Shown here in pieces: positions 16,642 to 26,700 of a stretch of DNA of 64,000 nt. The stretch covers positions 1,638,298-1,702,297 of the forward strand of contig JASGKH010000001.1 in NCBI GenBank assembly GCA_047600785.1, in the 5' to 3' direction. Every line of letters starts with the position of its first letter. Within the stretch, counting starts at the first letter, position 1. The stretch comes from Breznakibacter sp047600785. GTDB taxonomy: Bacteria; Bacteroidota; Bacteroidia; Bacteroidales; Marinilabiliaceae. The notes under the pieces were generated by a model that did not search any database, was not told the origin of the DNA, and was given only the letters and a program-made list of their open reading frames with translations. The position numbers were made by a program, and so were the translations under genes.

Positions 16642-17397
16642 ATGAGACAAAACATTGTAGCAGGTAACTGGAAAATGAACAAAACCCTTCAGGAAGGTGT
16701 GGAGTTGGCCAAAGAAGTAAATACTTTGGTGGCAGGCATCGCCCCTAAATGCCAGGTGGTATTGGGCACGCCTTTTACCCATGTTACCGAGGTCGTAAAA
16801 AACGTTGACAACAAAAAGGTATGCGTGGCCGCACAAAACTGTGCCGACAAAGTGTCGGGAGCTTATACCGGTGAGGTGTCGGCTGCCATGGTGCAATCGA
16901 CCGGAGCCAAATACGTTATTCTGGGCCATTCGGAACGTCGTACCTACTATGGCGAGACCAATGCCATTTTGAAAGAGAAAACCGATCTGGCTTTGGCCAA
17001 TAACCTTGTCCCCATTTTTTGCATTGGCGAAGTGTTGGCCGAGCGCGAAAAAGGGATTCATTTCGACGTGGTGAAATCACAAATCGAAGAGGCGTTGTTC
17101 CATCTTTCGGCCGATGTGTTTGGAAAAATCGTGTTGGCTTACGAGCCTGTTTGGGCCATTGGTACCGGTGTCACCGCTACTTCCGCACAAGCCCAGGAAA
17201 TGCATGCGTTTATCCGTGGTGTTTTGACCGCCAAATATGGTGCCGCAACGGCCAATGGCACGTCGATCCTTTACGGTGGCAGCTGTAATGCAGGTAATGC
17301 CAAAGAATTGTTTGCCAACCCCGATGTGGATGGTGGCCTGATTGGTGGTGCATCGTTGAAGGCGGCCGATTTCCTGGCCATCATCACTGCGTTCTGA
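16642..17397 (+). CDS. tpiA: Triosephosphate isomerase
   Basis: 251 residues from ATG 16642, the standard TIM length; the long in-frame extension upstream is a shadow inside the preceding gene. It interconverts dihydroxyacetone phosphate and glyceraldehyde 3-phosphate. Catalytic residues are visible: Lys11 in GNWKMNK, His in ILGHSERR and Glu in AYEPVWAIGTG, with the phosphate-binding ILYGGSCN and GLIGGASL loops near the C-terminus. It closes a transcript with the BT_3928-like gene and is followed by a rho-independent terminator. Confidence 0.98.
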   Translation: MRQNIVAGNWKMNKTLQEGVELAKEVNTLVAGIAPKCQVVLGTPFTHVTEVVKNVDNKKVCVAAQNCADKVSGAYTGEVSAAMVQSTGAKYVILGHSERRTYYGETNAILKEKTDLALANNLVPIFCIGEVLAEREKGIHFDVVKSQIEEALFHLSADVFGKIVLAYEPVWAIGTGVTATSAQAQEMHAFIRGVLTAKYGAATANGTSILYGGSCNAGNAKELFANPDVDGGLIGGASLKAADFLAIITAF

Positions 17398-17424
17398 TTT
17401 CGTTGACCGAGACACAATATCAAG

Positions 17425-17447
17425 GCGCCCGAGAGGGCGCTTTTTTT
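17425..17447 (+). terminator. Rho-independent terminator after tpiA
   Basis: GCGCCC (17425-17430), loop GAGA, GGGCGC (17435-17440), then seven T residues: a textbook stem with a U tract, 28 bp after the tpiA stop. Confidence 0.85.
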
Positions 17448-17490
17448 GTTCCGTTGTGCAAACGTTTGTGATTTTTAATTCAATGGGGTA

Positions 17491-17520
17491 TTGTTCGTTA
17501 GGCCGATTCGGTTACTTTTG
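17491..17520 (+). promoter_or_regulatory. Bacteroidota-type promoter of the SatP-like gene
   Basis: TACTTTTG (17513-17520) fits the -7 consensus TAnnTTTG, and TTG at 17491-17493 lies 19 bp upstream as the -33 element. The ATG at 17554 is 33 bp further on. Confidence 0.6.
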
Positions 17521-17553
17521 CGCCCTGAAAATCATAAACTACTTAAAAAAACA

Positions 17554-18108
17554 ATGAAAAACGGAAATCCTGCGGTGGTTGGCCTGGCTGGTTTCGGTAT
17601 GACCACGCTTCTTCTTCAGTTACATAACCTGGGTTTGCTGGGGTTTGGTCCGGTAATGGCAATGGGATTGGTTTTTGGCGGAGCGGCCCAATTGATTGCC
17701 GGTTTTCAGGAGCAAAAAATGGGCAACAATTTTGGTTACAGTGCATTTGTGTCCTACGGTGCATTCTGGATCGGGTTGTGTATCATTAAACTGTTGGCCC
17801 ACTACGGGATTTACGAATCGACCGGTACCGACGTAGGATATTACTTGATTGGCTGGACGTTTTATACCGCCATTATGTTCGTGGCATCGTTCCGTGTGCA
17901 TACCGCCATGGTGGTTACTTTCGGGACATTGTTACTTGGTTTTATTTTGCTTGATTTGGAACATTTTGGTTTCCCCGCATTGAAAACCGCCGCTGCTGTT
18001 GATTTGATCATTTGTGCCGGTGCCGCCTGGTACATGATGGCCGGGATTATTATCAACGATTTGGCAGGCAAAACAGTATTGCCGATGGGCAAAAAGTGGA
18101 TCGTCTGA
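17554..18108 (+). CDS. satP: Acetate/succinate uptake transporter (SatP/YaaH, GPR1/FUN34 family)
   Basis: 184 residues (E. coli SatP has 188) with six transmembrane helices. The family signature near the N-terminus, NPAVVGLAGFGMTTLLL, matches NPAxxGLxGF, and FGGAAQLIAGFQEQKMGN matches the second conserved block. These are anion channels or proton symporters for acetate and succinate, which an anaerobe producing such acids may also re-import. ATG 17554 is chosen because a promoter ends at 17520 and the 21-residue upstream extension (from 17491) overlaps it. It is monocistronic, with terminators on both sides. Confidence 0.9.
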   Translation: MKNGNPAVVGLAGFGMTTLLLQLHNLGLLGFGPVMAMGLVFGGAAQLIAGFQEQKMGNNFGYSAFVSYGAFWIGLCIIKLLAHYGIYESTGTDVGYYLIGWTFYTAIMFVASFRVHTAMVVTFGTLLLGFILLDLEHFGFPALKTAAAVDLIICAGAAWYMMAGIIINDLAGKTVLPMGKKWIV

Positions 18109-18137
18109 TCTTAAGGCACGATTTTGCAAAGGTCGCC

Positions 18138-18160
18138 CCGTCCGGACGGCCTTTTGTTTT
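18138..18160 (+). terminator. Possible terminator after the SatP-like gene
   Basis: The palindrome CCGTCCGGACGG (18138-18149) is followed by CC and a T-rich stretch. The stem is short, but the position 29 bp after the stop is right. Confidence 0.45.
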
Positions 18161-18172
18161 TTTCGCACAGGG

Positions 18173-18203
18173 TTGTCCCGTCCGTTCAGCCTGCTTATCT
18201 TTG
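18173..18203 (+). promoter_or_regulatory. Bacteroidota-type promoter of prmA
   Basis: TATCTTTG (18196-18203) as -7 and TTG (18173-18175) as -33, spaced by 20 bp. It lies inside the upstream extension of the prmA frame, which supports the internal ATG at 18250. Confidence 0.6.
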
Positions 18204-18249
18204 CACAATTGCTTGCCTTCCCGGGCTTACCGATATATACCATTTGACT

Positions 18250-19092
18250 ATGCCATACACAAAAGTAGGTGTTGAATTGCATCCCTATCACGGCGATGCG
18301 GCCGATGTAATGATTGCCATCATGGGCGAACTGGGATTTGAAAGTTTTGAAGAAAACGAAACCGGATTTGATGCTTATGTGCCGACCGCCGATTTTGATT
18401 TTGGGGCGGTAAAGCAGATCGATCTTCCTTTCGATGACATCTCCTTTTCGTTATCGGTGGAAGAAATCCCCGACCAAAACTGGAATGAAGTATGGGAGAA
18501 GAACTATTTCCAACCCATTGTTATCGGTAACCAATGTGTGGTACGTGGCCCGTTCCATCCGCAATTCCCCGAAATACCTTACCAGATTGTCATTGAGCCC
18601 AAAATGGCATTCGGGACCGGTCACCATGAGACCACGGGCATGATGCTCCAACACATTCTTGAGCACGACTTCAACGGTCTCGATGTGCTCGATATGGGGT
18701 GCGGGACAGGTATCCTGGGGATATTGGCATCGATGCGCGGGGCACGGAAAGTATTGGGCATCGACATTGACAAATGGTGTACCGATAATACGGAAGAGAA
18801 TTGTCATCTTAACCGGATCGGCAACATGGAAGTTGTACTTGGTGGTGCGGAAAAGTTGCCGCAGGCCGGTACTTTCGATGTTGTGCTGGCCAACATTAAC
18901 CGAAACATCCTGTTGGCCGATATGCAATATTATGCTTCCAGCTTGAAAAACAACGGATTATTGCTTTTAAGCGGGTTTTACGTGTCCGATCTGGATGCCA
19001 TTAATGCCGGAACCGACAAAAGCGGCATGGCTTTTTTAGGGTATAAAGAACAGAACCAATGGGTGGCGGCCGCGTATAAGAAAACTGTTTAA
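18250..19092 (+). CDS. prmA: Ribosomal protein L11 methyltransferase
   Basis: 280 residues from ATG 18250. PrmA trimethylates ribosomal protein L11 with S-adenosylmethionine. Visible elements are the N-terminal substrate-recognition domain, the EPKMAFGTGHHETT block, the SAM-binding VLDMGCGTGILGI motif and the catalytic-site VLANINRNIL motif. The 42-residue upstream extension lacks family similarity and contains the promoter. A large secreted protein gene begins 18 bp after the stop and may share the transcript. Confidence 0.95.
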   Translation: MPYTKVGVELHPYHGDAADVMIAIMGELGFESFEENETGFDAYVPTADFDFGAVKQIDLPFDDISFSLSVEEIPDQNWNEVWEKNYFQPIVIGNQCVVRGPFHPQFPEIPYQIVIEPKMAFGTGHHETTGMMLQHILEHDFNGLDVLDMGCGTGILGILASMRGARKVLGIDIDKWCTDNTEENCHLNRIGNMEVVLGGAEKLPQAGTFDVVLANINRNILLADMQYYASSLKNNGLLLLSGFYVSDLDAINAGTDKSGMAFLGYKEQNQWVAAAYKKTV

Positions 19093-19110
19093 AACAGATC
19101 ACGGCTGCTT

Positions 19111-22100
19111 ATGAATAGAGGTTTACTGGTATTGTGCGTTCTTTTTTCTGTGTTTGCAAGGGGAAATGCACAAACATTTAAGTTTAGCGAGAAACACGAG
19201 GAATTCGTTCTCCAGCTGAAAGAACGTTTTGAGACACTGGCCGATAAAGCCACTGCGAAAGAGTTTCTTGAACAGTTTAACGCGTTTTGGATGTCGTCGT
19301 CGCTTACCCCGGCACACAAAGACGAGATCATTGCCACCTTAAATCTCATCAACCAGAAAAAAGGGGTTCCCACGCCCGACTATGTGGCTTATTTGAACGC
19401 GTATCGCAGTTTTGTGATGGGTTCGCACCCCGCCGAAAGCTTTCGGAATTGGCACGCCGCCATTGTTGATCTCATCAAGAAACCACGTTTGGCGCTGCGT
19501 TCGGTCAATAGCTTGCTGGATGCCAGTCGTAACCAAGTGGACAAGGGCGTTGTGTGGTCAACGCCGTCGGTGTCGTGGGTAAGTACCCGAAAGGATTTCA
19601 AATATATTTATGACGATAATGTGCTTAAACTGGTTCTAGGCCAGACAAACCTTAATTGCTATTCGGCCAACGACAGTATTTCCATCTTTGACACCGATGG
19701 GTATTTTGTACCGGCCGAGGAGACCTGGTACGGAACCAAAGGACGGCTTACGTGGGAAAGGAGCGGTTTCAGCGCCGACGAGGTCTATGCTACTTTTGGC
19801 GCATACCGGGTAAAAATGGACAAGCCGTATTTTACGGCCGACAGCGCAATGTTTTACAACAAGCAGTTTTTTAATTACCCTCTGGTGGGCGGTATCGACC
19901 ACAAAGTAAATACCATCACTTCTCCCGAATCGACAATTTACCCCAAGTTTACGTCGTACGAACAGCGGTTTAAAATCAACAACATCCATCCCAGCATGTT
20001 TTATGAAGGCGGATTTGCCCAACATGGTTCAAAATTCTTAGGGGCCGGTACCAACGAAAATCCCGCCACCATTACCGTGTGGCGCAACGATACGCTGTTT
20101 GTCTCGGCCAGATCGCTCTATTTTGCATTGCGTAAGGACCAGATCGTGAGCATGGATACCGAAGTGAAACTGCACCTTGATTCGGGATTCATTTACCATC
20201 CCGGGCTGATGTTCAAATTTATGGTCAAGGAAAATGAGCTGCACCTGATCCGCAACGGCGAAGGGTTGGCAAAAAGCCCCTACTTTGATACTTACCACAA
20301 CGTGAGCCTCGACGTGGAGTTGATAAAGTGGAAGATGGGCGACTGGACCATCGATTTTAAAATGTTGGCCGGGGCGGCCGAAAATTATGCGTTTTTTGAA
20401 TCGCTGAGCTATTACCGCGAAGAGTTTTACAACCAGCTGCAAGGTCTTGACGCCGTCCATCCGCTTCAGGGACTAAAGGATTGCGAGCGTTTCTACAAAG
20501 GAAAACCCTTTACGGCCAAGGATTATGCAACTTTTCTCCGGATGCCCGAAGGGCAGGTACGACAGCAAATCATGGCGTTGTCGTTTTCTGGGTTCGTGGG
20601 GTATAACGTCAATACCGACTATATCGAGATCAGGGAAAAGCTTTACGATTATCTTTTATTCCGGATGGGAAAGAAAGATTACGACGTTATCCGCTTCAAT
20701 TCCAACACTCCGGGGCAAGTGCCCAACGCACAGCTTGATCTGCATAACTATGACCTGAGATTGAACGGGGTTGAGAACATTTCCGTTTGCGACCACCAAA
20801 ATATCATATTTTATCCGCGTAACAAATCCATCACCCTTAAACAGAACCGCAACTTCTCGTTCGATGGGGCGGTGAATGCGGGCATGTTAAACCTTTATGG
20901 CGACGGGTTTGTGTTTTCGTACAAAGATTTCCGCATCGACATCAAAACCATCGACTCCATGCGCATGCAGGTACAGACCGGTGAGTTCGATTATTTTGGC
21001 AAGCCCAAGCTGGCTTTTGTAAACAGCACTATTTCACAGTTGTCTGGTTATCTGCAAATTGATGATCCACTTAATAAATCGGGCGTCAAGGTAAATCCCC
21101 ATTATCCTGTGCTGACCAGCACCAAGGAATCGTTTGTGTATTACGATCGTAACGATATCCAGGGTGGAGCCTACAACCGCAACAATTTTTATTTTCAGCT
21201 CGATACTTTTAGCCTTGATGGCATCAATTCGCTGGCAAAGCAAAACTTCAATTTTACGGGGAGCTTCAAGTCGGGCATTTTCCCCGATTTCAGGGATAAG
21301 CTGACGGTGCGTGAGGACTATTCGCTGGGCTTTAAACGAAATACGCCCGAGGCCGGCTATAACATTTATGGCGGCAATGCCAAGTTTTCCAATGTCATAG
21401 ATTTGAGCAACAGGGGCTTGTACGGCAACGGAACGCTTAAATACGTCACGTCGACCAGCCTGTCGGAAAACTTTTTATTCCTGCCCGACAAGACAACCGG
21501 CATTGCGCACAATTTTACCATCGACAAGCAGGGCAAGGGTGCGGTTTTCCCGGATGTAAAGGGCAGGTACGTGAAAATCGATTATGAACCTTACTCCGAC
21601 CAGCTAATGGCCAAAAGCCAGGAGGAATATTTTGCGATGTACAACGAAGAAGCGCAACTGAACGGCGAATTGACCTTGAAGCCGGGCGGCCTCAACGGCA
21701 ACGGAACGTTTTATATGCGCAACGGTAGTTTGGTATCAAAAGATTATGCTTTTTCCGACCGTTCGCTCATTGCCGACAATTCCGACTTTAGCCTGAACGC
21801 AAAAGACGTGGAGGGAGTGTCGTTTGCTACGAACAATCTGATCTCGACCATCGATTTCGACAAACGGATGGGGACTTTTGTATCGAAGAGCGGCGGGAGC
21901 AAGGTCGATTTTACCGAGAACCGATATGTGTCGTTCGTGAAGGAATTTTCATGGGATATAGATCGCAACTACATCTTTATGGGTAAAAAAGGGTCGGAAG
22001 GAAACCGGTTCGTGTCGGTACACAAAAAGCAGGATTCGCTCGACTTTATGGTGCCGCTGGCGCGTTACGACGTGGCGTTGAAACTCATTGAGGCCGAGGA

Positions 22101-23589
22101 GGTGAAGAGCATCAACGTAGGCGATGCGGTGGTAAAACTGAAAAACGGCCGGGTGAACATCCGCGAGAATGCCGTCATCGATCCGCTGGATAGCGTGACC
22201 ATTGTGATGAACAACGGATTGCACACGTTTTACGATGGCCATGTCGTGATTGAAGGCAAATATGCTTACAACGGTTCCGCGAAATATGATTTTGTCAATG
22301 CCGAGCAAAAAAAGCAGACCGTCCAAATGGATAAATTCGAAATGAACGGCAAGCATGTAACCGTGGCCCAGGGAACGGTGCAAGAGAAAGATTACTTTAC
22401 TTTCAATAAACATTTTGCTTACCGGGGCAAGGTCATGCTAAACGCATCGGATACGTTGCTGACGTTCGATGGCGGGGCCCAATTGCTCCACCGTTGCCTC
22501 AACGGGCCACAGGCATACATCCGTTTTACCGCGCCCGTTAATCCGAATAAGGTCATGATCCCGATCGGGACGGAACTGTTGGATGATAGCCGCCAAGCCT
22601 TGTACCGCGATTTCTTCCTGAAAAAGGACTCTACGCACGTGTACAGTTCGTTTATTGAAGGAAGAAAGAACTACAGCGATGTTCCGATCATTTCGGGAGG
22701 CGGATTTTTAACGTACAACGAAGGGTTCAAAGCATTTGAGATCGCATCGGCCCTTAAGCACCAATATCCCGATACGGTGGGGACAAAACTGAGCTATTCG
22801 GAAATCGACTGCAACGTGTACGGTGAAGGAAACCTTGATATGGGCATAGAGCTGGAACAGGTGAAATACCGTGCATCAGGAAGTATTACGCACCAACGGG
22901 ACAAAGACGTCATCAACCTGTCGACCATGTTTGGGCTTAATTTCTTCTTTACCGATAAATTGGTCGAGGTAATGGTGGCCGATTTAAAGGCATCGGAAGC
23001 CAAACCCGCGGAGATTTCGGCATCAACTTTCCGGAAACGGTCCGCCGAATGGATCGGTCCGCAAGACGCAAGGAAGCTTCAGGAGTTGCGTACGTCGGCC
23101 GAACCGCGTGAATTGCCCAAAGGGGCCGAGTTCCTGTTCAATTTTGGGAATCTGGATTGGACATGGAATACAGCCACCTCATCATACCGGGCCAACGGAA
23201 CGGCCGACCTGGTTTTTGTAGGAAAAAACGCTATCAATAAGCAAGTTAATGTCAAAGCCGAAATTGTCCGTAAACGTAGTGGCAATTCCATTGATCTGTA
23301 TATCGAGGCCGGTCCTGAGACATGGTTTTATTTCGGTTATAAGGCCACGTTGATGCAAATCTTGTCGTCGAACGCCGAGTTCAATTCCACCGTCCAGCTT
23401 CTGAAACCCGAGGAACGCAAACAAAAGACCAAAATAGGCGAAAAAACTTTCTCCTTTATTATGGCCCCCGAAAGCAAGAAAAACCGTTTTATCAAGCGCA
23501 TCGATGCGGGGGCCAATGCCGATCCGGCCGATGAGGAAGACGCAGAGTACGACGCGGCCGACAAGCCTGCAGCGGAAGAGAACAAATAG
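19111..23589 (+). CDS. Large secreted protein of unknown function (1492 residues)
   Basis: A signal peptide (MNRGLLVLCVLFSVFARGNAQ, cleavage after GNA/Q) leads into a short alpha-helical region (about residues 25-110). A very long region rich in alternating beta strands with frequent N, D, G, F and Y follows, ending in a low-complexity acidic tail (AD, EE, AEENK). No transmembrane segment other than the signal peptide, no catalytic motif and no known repeat signature was recognised. Recurrent phrases such as ...YFTADSAMFYNK..., ...GYLQIDDPLNKSG... and ...LNGNGTFYMRNGSL... suggest a beta-solenoid or OstA/AsmA-like envelope protein, but this is inference. It follows prmA by 18 bp. I do not recognise the gene. 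Confidence 0.6.
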   Translation: MNRGLLVLCVLFSVFARGNAQTFKFSEKHEEFVLQLKERFETLADKATAKEFLEQFNAFWMSSSLTPAHKDEIIATLNLINQKKGVPTPDYVAYLNAYRSFVMGSHPAESFRNWHAAIVDLIKKPRLALRSVNSLLDASRNQVDKGVVWSTPSVSWVSTRKDFKYIYDDNVLKLVLGQTNLNCYSANDSISIFDTDGYFVPAEETWYGTKGRLTWERSGFSADEVYATFGAYRVKMDKPYFTADSAMFYNKQFFNYPLVGGIDHKVNTITSPESTIYPKFTSYEQRFKINNIHPSMFYEGGFAQHGSKFLGAGTNENPATITVWRNDTLFVSARSLYFALRKDQIVSMDTEVKLHLDSGFIYHPGLMFKFMVKENELHLIRNGEGLAKSPYFDTYHNVSLDVELIKWKMGDWTIDFKMLAGAAENYAFFESLSYYREEFYNQLQGLDAVHPLQGLKDCERFYKGKPFTAKDYATFLRMPEGQVRQQIMALSFSGFVGYNVNTDYIEIREKLYDYLLFRMGKKDYDVIRFNSNTPGQVPNAQLDLHNYDLRLNGVENISVCDHQNIIFYPRNKSITLKQNRNFSFDGAVNAGMLNLYGDGFVFSYKDFRIDIKTIDSMRMQVQTGEFDYFGKPKLAFVNSTISQLSGYLQIDDPLNKSGVKVNPHYPVLTSTKESFVYYDRNDIQGGAYNRNNFYFQLDTFSLDGINSLAKQNFNFTGSFKSGIFPDFRDKLTVREDYSLGFKRNTPEAGYNIYGGNAKFSNVIDLSNRGLYGNGTLKYVTSTSLSENFLFLPDKTTGIAHNFTIDKQGKGAVFPDVKGRYVKIDYEPYSDQLMAKSQEEYFAMYNEEAQLNGELTLKPGGLNGNGTFYMRNGSLVSKDYAFSDRSLIADNSDFSLNAKDVEGVSFATNNLISTIDFDKRMGTFVSKSGGSKVDFTENRYVSFVKEFSWDIDRNYIFMGKKGSEGNRFVSVHKKQDSLDFMVPLARYDVALKLIEAEEVKSINVGDAVVKLKNGRVNIRENAVIDPLDSVTIVMNNGLHTFYDGHVVIEGKYAYNGSAKYDFVNAEQKKQTVQMDKFEMNGKHVTVAQGTVQEKDYFTFNKHFAYRGKVMLNASDTLLTFDGGAQLLHRCLNGPQAYIRFTAPVNPNKVMIPIGTELLDDSRQALYRDFFLKKDSTHVYSSFIEGRKNYSDVPIISGGGFLTYNEGFKAFEIASALKHQYPDTVGTKLSYSEIDCNVYGEGNLDMGIELEQVKYRASGSITHQRDKDVINLSTMFGLNFFFTDKLVEVMVADLKASEAKPAEISASTFRKRSAEWIGPQDARKLQELRTSAEPRELPKGAEFLFNFGNLDWTWNTATSSYRANGTADLVFVGKNAINKQVNVKAEIVRKRSGNSIDLYIEAGPETWFYFGYKATLMQILSSNAEFNSTVQLLKPEERKQKTKIGEKTFSFIMAPESKKNRFIKRIDAGANADPADEEDAEYDAADKPAAEENK

Positions 23590-23605
23590 TGATATGATGA
23601 CATAA

Positions 23606-23635
23606 AGCGGCCCGGGGATTTTTCTTGGGCCGTTT
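23606..23635. terminator. Hairpin between the convergent large-protein and regulator genes
   Basis: CGGCCC (23608-23613) and GGGCCG (23627-23632) form a GC stem around a 13-base loop, with T residues after it. It could end both convergent transcripts but is modest. Confidence 0.4.
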
Positions 23636-23707
23636 GCCTGGTTGTCGATTCGCTGTTTGAGGTTGATGAACTATTCGGGTATGCCGTTCATATTCGAAAT
23701 CAGGTGT

Positions 23708-26700
23708 TTATTGATAGTCGCGCGGTGACACGCCAAACTGTTTTTTAAAACAGCGGCTAAAATAGAGCGGATCGGCAAAGCCAACCAAATAAGCCACTTC
23801 CGATACGTTATAATCTTTCACTTTTAGTAGTTCCGATGCCTTTTTCAACCGGATGGTGCGGATAAACTCATTGGGCGACAAATCAGTCAGTTCCTTTATT
23901 TTGCGGTATAGGTTCGACGAGCTCACGTTCAGCAACGAGCAAAGTTTGTTGACGTTCAATTCTTGGTCGATGAGGTGCTCGTCCAAAATGGTGTTGATTT
24001 TCTCCAAGAATTTGTCATCGGCAGGCGAGTGGCTGATCTCCGCCACATCAAAATTGGCCTCGTTCGAGAATTTTTGCTTCAGCGCCTTTCGGTTGGCCAC
24101 AATGCTCTCGATTTGGACCTTTAACATGCCCAGGTCGAACGGCTTGCCCAAATACCCATCGGCACCGGCCTTGTAGCCTTTTATTTTGTTTTCGTCTTCT
24201 GTTAGGGCCGTGAGCAAGATAACGGGAATGTGGCTAATCTCTTCGTCGTTCTTTAGCGTCGAACAAAATTCGTAACCATCCATTACGGGCATCATCACAT
24301 CCACCACGCAAATTATGGGCATAACGGATTTGCAAAGATCAATTCCCTCTCTGCCGTTTTCGGCTTCCACCACCTCGTAAAACTGCGACAGATAATCGGC
24401 TTCGAATTTTCTTAGCTCCGTGTTGTCTTCTACAATCAGAATCTTCTCTTTTTCATCTGCCATGTCAACAGCTTTGGGTTCAGGAAGGATTGCATCATTG
24501 CTTTCGCCCTTGCTGCTTGGCACCAAATCAAAAATTTCGGTGATGGGATAAGCCTCTTTGTCGATGGGTATCGTCACCGAAAACTTGCTGCCTTTGCCCG
24601 GTTCGCTTTTCATCTCTATTTTGCCCCGATGCACCTTTGTGAGCGATTCCGCCAACGATAACCCGATTCCCGATCCGGTATTGAACGACGGGCTGTTGGT
24701 GGCCTGGAAAAAGCGCGAGAATATCTTCTCCTGATCCTGAATCGGAATGCCAATGCCGTTGTCTTTCACCTCTATACGACAATGGCGTCCGTTTTCGTTT
24801 AAAACTGACATGTGCAGAGTGATGCGTCCTTGCCGGTTGGTGAATTTAAACGCGTTCGAAAGCAGGTTGTACAACACTTTGTCGTATTTGTCGGTGTCAA
24901 TCCAGCCGTGAATTGTTTTTTCGTCGCATTTAAACTCGAATGCAATCTCCTTTTCGGCGGCAAACGGTTTGAACGAGTTGAAAATGTTCAACGTGTATGA
25001 CACAATTTCGGCGTGGGTTACCTTTAGTTGAAGGCTTCCCTCTTGCGATTTCCGAAAGTCGAGTATTTGGTTGACAAGGTTTAGCAACCGTGTGGTGTTG
25101 TTGACGATTAGCTGCGAATGGTTCACAACGGTTTTGTCTTTGGTGTGCGCCAGCATCTGTTTGGCGGGTCCAAGTATCAACGTGAGCGGCGTTCGCAATT
25201 CGTGCGAGATGTTGGTGAAAAAGCGGAGCTTCTCGTCGTTCAGTTTTTCGTCCTTTTCCCTTTTTACCCGCTCAAGGGCAAGTTGGTGCTTCAGTTTTAT
25301 TTGTCGGCGCGTTACTTGTCTGAACATCAGGTATGTGACGATAAGTAGGATGAGGTAAGCCAAATAGGCCTTCCACGTGAGCCAAACGGGTGGTAAAATC
25401 CGAATGTCGTACGTGGCCTCTTCGCTCCAATAGCCGTGGCTGTTTTGGGCTTTCAGCTTAAATGTGTAGTCGCCAAAAAACAGGTTGGTGTACTGAATGT
25501 TGCGTTGGTTTACGTCCGCGGTAATCCACTCTTTGTCAAAGCCTTCGAGTTTGTACATAAAGTGGTTGAAGTTCTCTTTTACATACGATGGGCACGAGAA
25601 CGTAAACGAAAAGTTTCGGTTCCAATAATACAGCTCAACGGATTTTGTGGTGTTAATATCTTGTGTAAGGATGATTTGTCCGTTAATATTTTGTCCCACT
25701 TCCACCTCTTTGTTTTGAATCCTAAAGTCGGTAATGAACGGTTTGAACGATTCGGTGTTGTTTTGTAACTCTTTGGGTGAGAAGAAGATGATTCCGTTTT
25801 CGCCGCCAAGGTACAAATGGTGGTCATCGAAATACGAAAACCCGCTTAAGCTGAACACATCCAGTCGGTTACCATTTTTTACGTGGTACATCGATAGTTC
25901 GTTGGTGGTGGTGTTGTATTTGGCAATGCGGTTGTTGTTGAAGTTCAACCAAAGTGAGTTGTTGTTGTCGGCCACCAAGTTGGTAATCCAGTTTGAATGG
26001 AGCTCTTCGGGCTCTAAAACGGGGATGAAATCGTCCGAAACAGGGTCGTAATAGTTCAGTCCAACCCTTGTTACGGCCCAAACTTTACCTTTGGGGTCGA
26101 TGTAGATGTCGCTCACGTTGTTGCTCGACAGTCCAAGCGTGTCGTTGTCGTGGTGGGTGTATGTGTTTAGCTTGCCCAACGATTGGTCGTAACTGAAAAT
26201 CCCTTTTTCGGTAGCTATCCACAAAAGGCCGTGAGGATTGGAAATGATTCGGTTGATCTCTTGGTCGGACAGTATTTTTTTTGACGATGACTGGACGGAC
26301 TGTGTGCCGGGATTGAACTCGATGATGCCTTGTCCGAACGACCCTATTAAAATGTTCCCCGACGGGAGTTGGTGGAACGCAAAAATGGGAATGCCCTTAA
26401 ACCCGACGTCCAGGGTTTTCCATGAATTTTTCAGGTAGTTGAATATGAGTATTTTGCCGTTCCATAGGCCGCAATAAAACGTTTTGCCGTCGAAGGAGTA
26501 AATGCTCGCTATATCTTTTTGGTCGTTGTAAAGTTTTTCAAAGCGGTTGTTGTGTTCCCAAAAAAGGCCGTGGGCATGGGTGGCGACGATCAACTTGTTG
26601 TCGAACGTTTTTGCAAAACCGCTGATTCGTGGCACTTTACCGCCAATAAGCGCCGAAATGTCTTTTTTGACGATGAACTGGTTGGCAAACGGGTCGTATT

